Assembly (NCBI GenBank): GCA_031552655.1
Contig: JAVBML010000048.1
Coordinates: 1-12,308, forward strand
From: CAZTPH01 sp031552655
Lineage (GTDB): Bacteria > Pseudomonadota > Gammaproteobacteria > UBA9339
Direction of reading: 5' to 3'
DNA: 12,308 nt
Shown here: piece by piece, positions 5,844 to 12,308 of the stretch
How positions within the stretch are numbered: position 1 is the stretch's first letter
Layout: the number at the start of each line of letters is the position of its first letter
Position numbers and translations under genes: made by a program
Notes under the pieces: model-generated
The model's input: the letters and a program-made list of their open reading frames with translations, nothing else
Told to the model about the DNA's origin: nothing
Database searches by the model: none

Positions 5844-7886
5844 TTATTTTTCCCTAATAATGAGTAATTTTTTATCCCACTTTAATTCACTGAGCTGCTT
5901 TTGATCTTTTTCAGAAGAATGAGTTCTATGCCATAAATTAAAGTTTCGCTGAAGGTCTTTTGCAAGTATTTCCGTGGCGCCAATAAAGATCGGTTTACTT
6001 TTAAAATGTTCCCAGGAAAATAGAGTGCTATTAAAACGATGGTTTTCCACATCGCCAATCCACACCTGCACATCGCTATCTATTAAATCTATTTCCGATG
6101 GCCATAATCTTAGGATATATGCTTTGTCATTTTTAGAATTAGTTTTAGTAAATAGGCGAATCATTTTTTTATTGTGATAGAGCTGAGTGAACAAAGGTAG
6201 ATGACTATAGCTAGGAGAGATGCTTTTTATTACATTATTGAAATCCATTTTTGATTTTTGCAATTCCCAACCATTTTTTTGTAATACCTGTTCCAGGGCG
6301 GTGAGATTCCCAGCGTATATTAAATTAAAAGCTTCGATAGGCTTGCCAAAGCGATTTATTCGGTATAAGGGCATACTTTTAATGCCATTTTTAAGTAGGG
6401 AATCAAATTTGACGATATATCTTGGCCAGGCCAAATTGTAGTATTTGATTTGCTTATTGAAATTAACGGTACCATAGCCTAGCCAGGAGATGATGAATAT
6501 TATTAAAGTGATTTTAGCAAATTCTTGCACGTTAAAGTGAAAAATTTGTTTTCGGCGATAGAAAATAGTGACGATGGATACCATAATTGTACCGGTTAGA
6601 AATCCTCCTAAAATATCACATAGCCAGTGGGCACCAAGATAGATACGCGAAAGAGCGATGAAACCAATGAGAATTATGGTCCAATGATAGATCAATTGCT
6701 TGGTTTCTTCCTTCGTATCATGGGTTAGAATAACCGCAAGAAAGCCGTAAATTGCAGTACTAAGAGCAACGTGGGCACTGGGAAAGGATGAGGAGTGAAG
6801 ATCGTATAAAACTTCACCGGGCCGTGGCACATAAATTGACATTTTCATTATTTTTGTGGCAAATCCCGTTGCCATAATCAGTAGAAACCAATGAATGGCG
6901 GTATACCAATTTTTTTTCCAACGAAGCAAAATGAAGATTAAACCGGATAGCAAGAGTAAAAATGGCAGATCTCCTAGAAAAGTTATCACCACAAAAATAT
7001 GATCTAACCACTTAACTCTAATACTACTAAGGAAATGATAAATTTTTCTACCCAGCTCGAATAAAAATCCCATGGTTATTGCTTGGTTAGCAACTAAAAT
7101 CAGTACCAATGTCAGCAAAATTGTTGCGATAATTAAAGTAAGTTGTCGATGGTTATCGGGTTCCCTGGGATCAGATATGAAATTGGTTATTTTTGCTAGG
7201 GCAGGTTGTCTTTGTAGATATTGCCATAGTGATTTAATATGGTGATCAATGGCGCGAAATATTTTTTTTGAAGAGTATTGTATGAACCAACTGCAGAGCC
7301 ATAGAATTACAAATACCCCTAGCATGCCAACCATAAATTGGGTAGCAACTTTTGGAGGTAACTCCAGAGATATGGCGCCAAGTAATATACCGGGTAGCAT
7401 ATAGATTATGGACCATATCGTTGCTGCCGGCATGGATGCCAATAAAAATTTTGCCATGGGCATCTTGCAGGCCCCGGCGACCATGGGGACCATGGCTCGC
7501 ATGGGACCGATGAAGCGACAGATAAACACACTTTTTCCACCATGCTCACTGAAAAAAATCTCACTGCGTTGAAGTAGCATGGGCCATTTAGTAAATGGCC
7601 AGATGCGATGAATGCGATCTTTAAAATAGACTCCTAGTAGATAGCTTAGAAAGTCACCTAGGATAGCACCGAAGGTTGCCCACATAAAGGTGGTACCGGC
7701 GGGAATTACCATGGTGCCGATTAGGAAACCAATGAGAGGCATGGTTATGGCGCCGGGCATGATAACTCCGATGACAACCATGGATTCTAGAAAAGATATA
7801 AGGCCCACGCAGATGTTGGTAATATATTGATGGGTGCCGATAAAGCTAATGAGGCTATCAATGTTGAAATAGTGAAAATCTAGCAT
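5844..7886 (-). CDS. DedA - PAP2 phosphatase - LssY-type fusion membrane protein
   Basis: The 680-residue protein has three parts. Residues 1 to about 205 are a DedA (SNARE-associated) domain with Glu34, the MPGA loop and CRFIGPMRAMVPMVAG (123-138) carrying the conserved Arg residues. Residues about 250-445 are a PAP2 phosphatase with all three motifs: K348-x6-R355-P356, PSAH (369-372, with Ala where PSGH is usual) and S413-R414-x5-H420-x3-D424. Residues about 480-680 are soluble and resemble the LssY C-terminal domain. DedA proteins flip undecaprenyl phosphate or related lipids and PAP2 enzymes dephosphorylate the diphosphate. One chain could therefore couple removal of phosphate to return of the carrier lipid; this coupling is my inference. 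MurG, encoded in the same window, uses the same carrier. A TTGACC-18-TATTTT promoter candidate lies upstream. No Shine-Dalgarno sequence is evident. Confidence 0.88.
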   Translation of the reverse strand: MLDFHYFNIDSLISFIGTHQYITNICVGLISFLESMVVIGVIMPGAITMPLIGFLIGTMVIPAGTTFMWATFGAILGDFLSYLLGVYFKDRIHRIWPFTKWPMLLQRSEIFFSEHGGKSVFICRFIGPMRAMVPMVAGACKMPMAKFLLASMPAATIWSIIYMLPGILLGAISLELPPKVATQFMVGMLGVFVILWLCSWFIQYSSKKIFRAIDHHIKSLWQYLQRQPALAKITNFISDPREPDNHRQLTLIIATILLTLVLILVANQAITMGFLFELGRKIYHFLSSIRVKWLDHIFVVITFLGDLPFLLLLSGLIFILLRWKKNWYTAIHWFLLIMATGFATKIMKMSIYVPRPGEVLYDLHSSSFPSAHVALSTAIYGFLAVILTHDTKEETKQLIYHWTIILIGFIALSRIYLGAHWLCDILGGFLTGTIMVSIVTIFYRRKQIFHFNVQEFAKITLIIFIISWLGYGTVNFNKQIKYYNLAWPRYIVKFDSLLKNGIKSMPLYRINRFGKPIEAFNLIYAGNLTALEQVLQKNGWELQKSKMDFNNVIKSISPSYSHLPLFTQLYHNKKMIRLFTKTNSKNDKAYILRLWPSEIDLIDSDVQVWIGDVENHRFNSTLFSWEHFKSKPIFIGATEILAKDLQRNFNLWHRTHSSEKDQKQLSELKWDKKLLIIREK

Positions 7887-7913
7887 GGATATTCGTCTGG
7901 ATTAAAACCATCA

Positions 7914-7943
7914 AAAATAACAAATTCTGGATCCCAAGGTCAA
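7914..7943 (-). promoter_or_regulatory. Candidate promoter of the DedA-PAP2 gene
   Basis: On the minus strand TTGACC (5 of 6 to the -35 consensus, 7943-7938) is followed after 18 nt by TATTTT (4 of 6, 7919-7914). It gives a leader of roughly 20 nt before the ATG at 7886. It is the best -35 match noticed in the window. Confidence 0.4.
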
Positions 7944-8036
7944 GAACATTAGTTGTTACTAAGTGAAGAGTAATACCTAGCCATTGGTTGCATAAATTCC
8001 ATATTTTTGTAAAATTGCGATGGAAACATGGTCATG

Positions 8037-8051
8037 GTTTATCACGTAAAC
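8037..8051. repeat. Inverted repeat upstream of the rsmG-parAB cluster
   Basis: GTTTA and TAAAC flank the centre TCACG, about 115 nt before rsmG. The whole site agrees with the 16-bp parS consensus at about 11 of 16 positions when aligned on CACGT. That is too weak to call parS, but its position before parAB makes a Par-related or operator site conceivable. Confidence 0.25.
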
Positions 8052-8164
8052 TAGTTTATCTACAGCGGTGCCTATGATCTTGGAAATGGTTTCTAGATCT
8101 TGCGGGAAAAGCGGAGGTTAAGTAGGAGGACATTAGCTCTGCCCATTACCTATGAAATTGTGCT

Positions 8165-8839
8165 ATGCTAAATCACATTGTAGTAGATGTAAAAATTATG
8201 CCTAAATCCATAAATAATTTTACCGAAAATGATCTTTTATCCATGCTACTAGATGGCTTAGATCAGCTAGCGATTGTTTTCAGCAAGGGTCAAATTAATA
8301 GAATAGTTGAATACATATACCTGATGTTACGTTGGAATAGAGTATATAATTTGACTTCATTGAATTCACCACGGGATATTTTAGTGCGCCATATTTTTGA
8401 TAGTCTGGCTGCTGTCAAGTATGTTACTGGTTCAGAGGTTTTAGATTTTGGTAGTGGAGCAGGATTGCCGGGAATTCCCTTGGCCATTGCATTGCCACGG
8501 TGTAGATTTTATTTATTGGATAGTTCCAGTAAAAAGACTATTTTTTTGACGCATCTGAAAATTACTCTGGGAATGGAAAATGTGGTGGTGCTACATCAAA
8601 GAATTGAAGAATTAACGCCGGAAAATAAATTCACCTGTGTTATTAGTAGAGCTACCACCGCCATTCCTCGTCTGTGGATCATGGTGGAAAATGTGTTGGA
8701 ACGGGGAGGGCAATTGCTGGCAATGAAAGGTAAGTACCCCCAGGAAGAACTACAGAACATAAAAAATCCCTTTGAGATCGAACGTATTATGGTACCATAT
8801 TTGAACGAAGAAAGACATCTAGTGAAAATACTGGCATAG
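8165..8839 (+). CDS. rsmG: 16S rRNA (guanine-527-N7)-methyltransferase RsmG
   Basis: RsmG (formerly GidB) methylates G527 of 16S rRNA using S-adenosylmethionine; its loss gives low-level streptomycin resistance in several bacteria. The 224-residue product has the family opening LRWNRVYNLTS (55-65), then LVRHIFDSL (73-81), the SAM-binding loop VLDFGSGAGLPGIPLA (92-107), LLDSSSKK after strand 2, and the ending NEERHLVKI. It is slightly longer than E. coli RsmG (207 residues) because of about 20 extra N-terminal residues. Met12 (ATG at 8198) is an alternative start, and neither ATG has a Shine-Dalgarno sequence. The gene ends 2 nt before parA, as in the common mnmG-rsmG-parA-parB cluster, but mnmG is missing upstream. 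Confidence 0.95.
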   Translation: MLNHIVVDVKIMPKSINNFTENDLLSMLLDGLDQLAIVFSKGQINRIVEYIYLMLRWNRVYNLTSLNSPRDILVRHIFDSLAAVKYVTGSEVLDFGSGAGLPGIPLAIALPRCRFYLLDSSSKKTIFLTHLKITLGMENVVVLHQRIEELTPENKFTCVISRATTAIPRLWIMVENVLERGGQLLAMKGKYPQEELQNIKNPFEIERIMVPYLNEERHLVKILA

Positions 8840-8841
8840 AT

Positions 8842-9606
8842 ATGGCATCGAAGGTTATAGCAATTACTAATCAAAAAGGTGGCGTAGGTAAAACGACTAC
8901 GGCAATTAATTTGTCCGCTTCACTGGGAGCTATTAAAAAACGAGTTTTACTTATAGATCTAGATCCCCAGGGTAATGCTACCATTGGCAGTGGCATTGGC
9001 AGGGAAGATATAAATTTCACCGTTGCCGATGTATTGCTGCAATTAATTGCCATGAAGGATGCCATTAAAACTACGAAAGTCGGCTATGATATTTTACCGG
9101 CAACTTCCCAGTTAATTACCGCCGAGGTACAGCTCACCAAATTAAATGAGCGCGAATATAAATTAGGTATTGCTTTGGAATTGGTGCGGGATAGCTACGA
9201 TTTTATTCTCATTGATTGCCCCCCTTCACTCAATATTCTTACAGTTAATGCCTTGGTAGCCTCCCATTCGGTTATCATCCCCATACAGTGTGAGTACTAT
9301 GCTTTAGAAGGGTTAGCCGCTTTGCTAAAAACCATTGAACAGATCAGGGAAGTCAATGGCAATTTAGAAATTGAGGGGATATTACGTACGATGTATGATG
9401 GGCGTAACCGTCTTACCCAGGAGGTTTCATCGCAATTGCTTGGGCATTTCCCTAGTAAAGTATACCAGACCGTTATTCCTAGAAATGTGCGCCTAGCAGA
9501 GGCACCGAGCCATGGGGTACCGGCGTTGCTCTATGACCGCCATTCCCCAGGAGCGTTATCCTATCTTGCCCTTGCCGGGGAGATTTCTAAACAAAATTTA
9601 TCATAA
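8842..9606 (+). CDS. parA: Chromosome partitioning ATPase ParA (Soj)
   Basis: This 254-residue protein is a small chromosomal ParA of normal length. It has the deviant Walker A KGGVGKTT (12-19) with the signature Lys, the A' motif LLIDLDPQGNAT (36-47), and Walker B ILIDCPPSLN (122-131). ATP-bound ParA dimers bind DNA nonspecifically and are released by ParB stimulation of ATP hydrolysis. This moves origin regions apart and, in several bacteria, affects replication initiation. Like other chromosomal forms it lacks the N-terminal HTH domain found in many plasmid ParA proteins. It starts 2 nt after rsmG with no evident Shine-Dalgarno sequence, which suggests translational coupling, and parB follows after 14 nt. 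Confidence 0.96.
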   Translation: MASKVIAITNQKGGVGKTTTAINLSASLGAIKKRVLLIDLDPQGNATIGSGIGREDINFTVADVLLQLIAMKDAIKTTKVGYDILPATSQLITAEVQLTKLNEREYKLGIALELVRDSYDFILIDCPPSLNILTVNALVASHSVIIPIQCEYYALEGLAALLKTIEQIREVNGNLEIEGILRTMYDGRNRLTQEVSSQLLGHFPSKVYQTVIPRNVRLAEAPSHGVPALLYDRHSPGALSYLALAGEISKQNLS

Positions 9607-9620
9607 TTTAGGTACGTGCT

Positions 9621-10481
9621 ATGGCCAGAAAAAGTAGCTTAGGTATGGGGTTAAATGAACTTCTAAGTAACGTTAAATTAGCCAACCAAGGTTTCCCCAG
9701 TGCTAAAAAAGAGGCAGAATTACAGCAGCTATCCATAGAATTGCTTAGACCGGGAAAGTACCAACCAAGAACGGCCATGGTCAGTGAGACTTTGGAGGAA
9801 CTTGCGCATTCCATTCGCAACCAGGGTATCGTGCAGCCATTGGTAGTACGCTCCATTGGCGGCGGTAACTATGAAATAATCGCCGGTGAGCGTAGATGGC
9901 GAGCAGCTCAATTGGCTGGATTAGATAGGGTGCCGGTGGTTATCAGGGAATTAGCAGATCAACAAGCAGTTGCCGTAGCACTCATAGAAAATATTCAGCG
10001 CGAGGATTTAAATGTTGTGGATATGGCTCTGGGTATTCAGCGCTTAATAGATGAATTTACCATGACCCACGATGATGCTGCTACGGTGATTGGTAAATCA
10101 CGGGCCATGGTAACTAATCTGCTGCGACTATTGGTTTTACCCGAAGAAGTAAGGGAAATGTTGCGGCTTGGCGATTTGGACATGGGTCATGCACGAACTC
10201 TGTTGACTTTGGATCGTTCGGAGCAATTGCGCATAGCAAGAATGGTGGTTGAAAAAAAACTATCGGTACGTAGCTGTGAACAATTGGTACAGCAGCTTAA
10301 ATCAGCGAAGGTTAGGAAAAAAGTAAGCACCGATCCTAATATTACCATGTTACAGCGAGAGCTAGCTGATAAACTGGCAACGCGGGTAGCTTTAGTGCCT
10401 GATAGCAAAGGTGGTGGTAGAATTGTAATACGCTACCATAGCTTGGATGAATTGGATGGTATTCTTGGACACATAAGGTAG
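9621..10481 (+). CDS. parB: Chromosome partitioning protein ParB (Spo0J)
   Basis: ParB is a CTP-dependent DNA clamp that loads at parS sites, spreads on DNA and stimulates ParA. The 286 residues match the family length. The N-terminus has the ParA-activating Arg/Lys-rich peptide (MARKSSLGMGLNELL). The CTPase domain has GERRWRAA (89-96) and ENIQREDLN (123-131). An HTH region follows (about 145-175, with IGKSRAMVTNLLRLL), then GHARTLL and, at the end, a dimerisation domain (about 230-286). The first basic residues and all listed motifs are intact. It lies in the rsmG-parA-parB-murG cluster, with only 4 nt before murG. No good parS match was found in the window. Confidence 0.96.
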   Translation: MARKSSLGMGLNELLSNVKLANQGFPSAKKEAELQQLSIELLRPGKYQPRTAMVSETLEELAHSIRNQGIVQPLVVRSIGGGNYEIIAGERRWRAAQLAGLDRVPVVIRELADQQAVAVALIENIQREDLNVVDMALGIQRLIDEFTMTHDDAATVIGKSRAMVTNLLRLLVLPEEVREMLRLGDLDMGHARTLLTLDRSEQLRIARMVVEKKLSVRSCEQLVQQLKSAKVRKKVSTDPNITMLQRELADKLATRVALVPDSKGGGRIVIRYHSLDELDGILGHIR

Positions 10482-10485
10482 TTTA

Positions 10486-11580
10486 ATGTCCAAGGTGGAA
10501 CGGCGAAAAAAAATTGTATTTACGGGAGGAGGATCCGTTGGTCACGTAGCTCCCAACCTGGCTGTTATTAATAAATTATTGCAGGAAAAAAAATATAACA
10601 TCCATTATATTGGGTCTTGCAATGGCATAGAAAAGGAGCTAATTACTAGGATTTCCATTCCCTATCATTCTATCACCGTGGGAAAACTCCGTCGCTATTT
10701 TAGTTGGCAAAATTTTTTGGATCCCCTGCGAATTATTATGGGCATAGGGCAGGCTTTTTTTTTACTAAGGCATCTTAAACCCGGGGTGGTTTTTTCCAAG
10801 GGTGGTTTCGTTGCTTTCCCCGTGGTGATAGCAGCTGGCATACTGGGCATACCAATAATTGTTCACGAAGCTGATTTAACCATAGGTTTAGCTAACCGCT
10901 GGTCTTTTTTTTGGGCGACGAAAATTTGCATCACTTTTCCTGAAACATTAGAGTCCATAGCTGAAAAATATCACCATAGGGTTGTTATTAGTGGTCTTCC
11001 CATCCGGGATGGTTTTTTTAAGATCGATGTGGCTCGTGGTAGAGATTTTTGTGGCTTTACTGAGCGAAAGAAAATTATTGCGATACTAGGTGGTAGTCTC
11101 GGAGCGGCTAAAATCAATCAAGTTGTGCATAATATTTTGCCTTCCCTGGTGAAAAAGTTTCAGGTGATTCATATCTGCGGTAGGGGGATGATCGAAAAAA
11201 ATATTAGCCACAGTGACTATCGCCAGTTTGCCTATGTCCATGAAGAATTACCTCATATTTTGGCCGCAGCCGATTTGGTAATTGCCAGAGCTGGTGCCAA
11301 TACACTCTATGAATTACTTACTTTGCGGAAACCTAATATTTTACTACCGCTCTCTTCCGTTGCCAGTAGGGGTGACCAGGTTGTCAATGCTAAATATTTT
11401 TTAGCCCAAGGTTTTAGTGCCGTGATCTTCGATGAAGAACTAAAAGAAGAGGCTTTACTTACTAAGATAGCTGAAGTTATAGATGCCAGCGGCATAGCCA
11501 TGGCCCATAGATTGTCCCAAATTAAGTTGCCGAATGCGGTTGCTATTATTAGCCAATTGATTGATGATTTAGCTAGATAA
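10486..11580 (+). CDS. murG: UDP-GlcNAc:lipid I N-acetylglucosaminyltransferase MurG
   Basis: MurG adds GlcNAc to lipid I on the inner face of the membrane, making lipid II for peptidoglycan. The 364-residue GT-B enzyme has the N-terminal loop GGGSVGHVAPN (14-24), a variant of GGTGGHxxP in E. coli and close to the GGGTAGHVTPN form of some other bacteria. FSKGGFVAFP (103-112) and HEADLTIGLANR (127-138) follow. The UDP-GlcNAc half has ILGGSLGAAKIN (200-211), RAGANTLYEL (268-277) and RGDQVVNA (295-302). Length and motifs suggest a working enzyme. The location is unusual: murG normally sits in the dcw cluster between ftsW and murC, but here it follows parB by 4 nt and is preceded by AAGG as Shine-Dalgarno sequence. 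It is probably co-transcribed with the partition genes. Confidence 0.95.
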   Translation: MSKVERRKKIVFTGGGSVGHVAPNLAVINKLLQEKKYNIHYIGSCNGIEKELITRISIPYHSITVGKLRRYFSWQNFLDPLRIIMGIGQAFFLLRHLKPGVVFSKGGFVAFPVVIAAGILGIPIIVHEADLTIGLANRWSFFWATKICITFPETLESIAEKYHHRVVISGLPIRDGFFKIDVARGRDFCGFTERKKIIAILGGSLGAAKINQVVHNILPSLVKKFQVIHICGRGMIEKNISHSDYRQFAYVHEELPHILAAADLVIARAGANTLYELLTLRKPNILLPLSSVASRGDQVVNAKYFLAQGFSAVIFDEELKEEALLTKIAEVIDASGIAMAHRLSQIKLPNAVAIISQLIDDLAR

Positions 11581-11581
11581 A

Positions 11582-11611
11582 TTGTTTTTATTTTACATTT
11601 TGTGGTACAAT
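11582..11611 (+). promoter_or_regulatory. Candidate promoter upstream of gyrA
   Basis: TTGTTT (11582-11587) lies 18 nt before TACAAT (11606-11611; 5 of 6 to the -10 consensus). The -35 is weak at 3 of 6. It begins right after the murG stop. The AT-rich stretch TTATATATAACAT downstream offers other possible -10 elements. Confidence 0.35.
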
Positions 11612-11640
11612 TCAATCAACTGTTGCTTATATATAACATA

Positions 11641-11662
11641 TTGATTTTAAATCAAATTTTTT
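11641..11662 (+). terminator. Hairpin plus T-run just before the gyrA ribosome-binding site
   Basis: TTGATTTTAAATCAA (11641-11655) is a near-perfect short palindrome able to fold as a 6-bp stem, followed by A and six T residues (11657-11662). GAAGGG (11663-11668) and the gyrA ATG (11673) follow at once. It could end murG transcripts or attenuate gyrA. The stem is AT-rich, so strength is uncertain. Confidence 0.35.
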
Positions 11663-11672
11663 GAAGGGTCCC

Positions 11673-12308
11673 ATGTCCGAATATGCCAAAGAGATAGATT
11701 TAGTTAACATTGAAGATGAATTAAAGCAGTCCTATTTGGACTATGCTATGAGTGTGATTGTTAGTAGAGCACTTCCCGATGTGAGAGATGGATTAAAGCC
11801 GGTGCATAGGAGAGTTCTCTATGCCATGCGGGAATTAGGCAATGAGTACAATAAACCCTATAAAAAGTCTGCGCGCATAGTTGGTGACGTTATTGGTAAA
11901 TATCATCCCCACAGTGATTCCGCCGTCTATGAGACGATTGTGCGCATGGCACAGTCATTTTCTCTACGCTATACCTTGGTTGATGGTCAAGGGAATTTTG
12001 GCTCCGTGGATGGCGATGCTCCCGCTGCTATGCGCTACACTGAAATTCGCTTAGCTAAAATTGGACAATTTCTTCTAGCAGATCTTGATAAGGATACCGT
12101 TGATTTTGCACCCAATTATGATGGCACGGAATTCGCCCCCCAGGTGTTGCCGGCGGGATTTCCTAACCTTTTGGTCACTGGTTCCCCGGGAATCGCGGTT
12201 GTTATGCAAACTAATTTTCCTCCTCACAATTGGGGCGTGTTTGTCGTGGGTTGCATTCAAACAATCGACAATCCCAATATTTCCATAGATGAATTAGTAA
12301 AAATAATT
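11673..12308 (+). CDS. gyrA: DNA gyrase subunit A, N-terminal part (3' end outside window)
   Basis: GyrA carries the DNA breakage-reunion site of gyrase, the type II topoisomerase that introduces negative supercoils. The 212 visible residues align without gaps to E. coli GyrA, so numbering is the same. The catalytic Tyr122 in MRYTEIRLAK is present, as are Arg121, Ile174, Ser83 and Ala67. Position 87 is Glu, as in many species. Several nearly invariant positions differ: G31S, G81S, P95S, N169T, S172P, G177V, A179Q and I182F, the last five clustered in TGSPGIAVVMQTNFPPHN (169-186). No stop or frameshift is seen to the window end. GAAGGG lies 4 nt before the ATG. Either this is a fast-evolving gyrase in a specialised genome or a second, relaxed copy. 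Confidence 0.93.
   Translation, partial: MSEYAKEIDLVNIEDELKQSYLDYAMSVIVSRALPDVRDGLKPVHRRVLYAMRELGNEYNKPYKKSARIVGDVIGKYHPHSDSAVYETIVRMAQSFSLRYTLVDGQGNFGSVDGDAPAAMRYTEIRLAKIGQFLLADLDKDTVDFAPNYDGTEFAPQVLPAGFPNLLVTGSPGIAVVMQTNFPPHNWGVFVVGCIQTIDNPNISIDELVKII

Larger units (their letters stand above)
7887..8164. other. Divergent spacer between the DedA-PAP2 gene and the rsmG cluster
   Basis: This spacer contains candidate promoters for both directions. For rsmG, TTGCAT (7988-7993) lies 16 nt before TAAAAT (8010-8015), which is weak. A minus-strand frame without a start codon (8117 down to TAG at 7979-7977, 46 codons, containing FPQDLETISKIIGTAVDKL) looks protein-like and could be a gene remnant, but I do not recognise it. 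The usual upstream neighbour of rsmG, mnmG, is absent and I see no trace of it. Confidence 0.45.

Noticed and set aside
6523..6538. parS-like site with a CACGTTAAA core
   Set aside because: It matches the 16-bp parS consensus at about 11 positions and lies within the DedA-PAP2 coding sequence; matches this weak arise by chance.

Overview
The window looks like chromosomal DNA of a host-associated or otherwise specialised gammaproteobacterium. By eye it is moderately AT-rich. The evidence for this is a one-piece tmRNA (most alphaproteobacteria have the permuted two-piece form), a Lys-rich HU-like protein with the NPFTGE arm, a DedA-PAP2-LssY fusion of the kind known from Legionella and Pseudomonas, and AroK and GyrA that align closely with the E. 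coli proteins. Legionellales or a relative is my best guess, from recalled family features only.

Layout. 1-203 is the 3' end of a subtilisin-like protease gene, followed at about 237-410 by a frameshifted remnant of a second copy of the same C-terminus. An MFS transporter (536-1777, +) converges on an aroK-rarA pair on the minus strand (3744-1866). Divergent from aroK is tag (4114-4692, +; DNA-3-methyladenine glycosylase I). Next, on the minus strand, come ssrA (tmRNA, 5200-4846), an HU-family gene (5729-5313) and a 680-residue DedA-PAP2-LssY membrane protein (7886-5844). A divergent spacer leads to the plus-strand cluster rsmG-parA-parB-murG with gaps of only 2, 14 and 4 nt. The 5' part of gyrA (from 11673) runs off the right edge.

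How the genes fit together. rsmG-parA-parB is the common origin-proximal cluster for 16S rRNA methylation and chromosome segregation. Here murG (lipid II synthesis) is attached directly behind parB, a placement I regard as unusual. The DedA-PAP2 protein plausibly serves the same lipid carrier that MurG uses (undecaprenyl phosphate recycling). RarA, Tag and gyrase serve DNA maintenance, and tmRNA rescues stalled ribosomes.

Most unusual points. (1) AroK keeps its ATP site but has replaced three positions that contact shikimate in characterised enzymes. (2) The GyrA N-terminal part carries about eight changes at positions that are nearly invariant in gyrase, including G81S. (3) The tmRNA tag reads ANDKAFAVAV and lacks the usual Ala-Ala end. 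(4) The palindrome CCATGG occurs 18 times, about ten times expectation. (5) A decayed tandem protease copy sits at the left edge. I found no CRISPR array, insertion sequence, prophage or defence system, and no wholly new multi-gene system. The interest lies in altered conserved genes and sequence-level signals.
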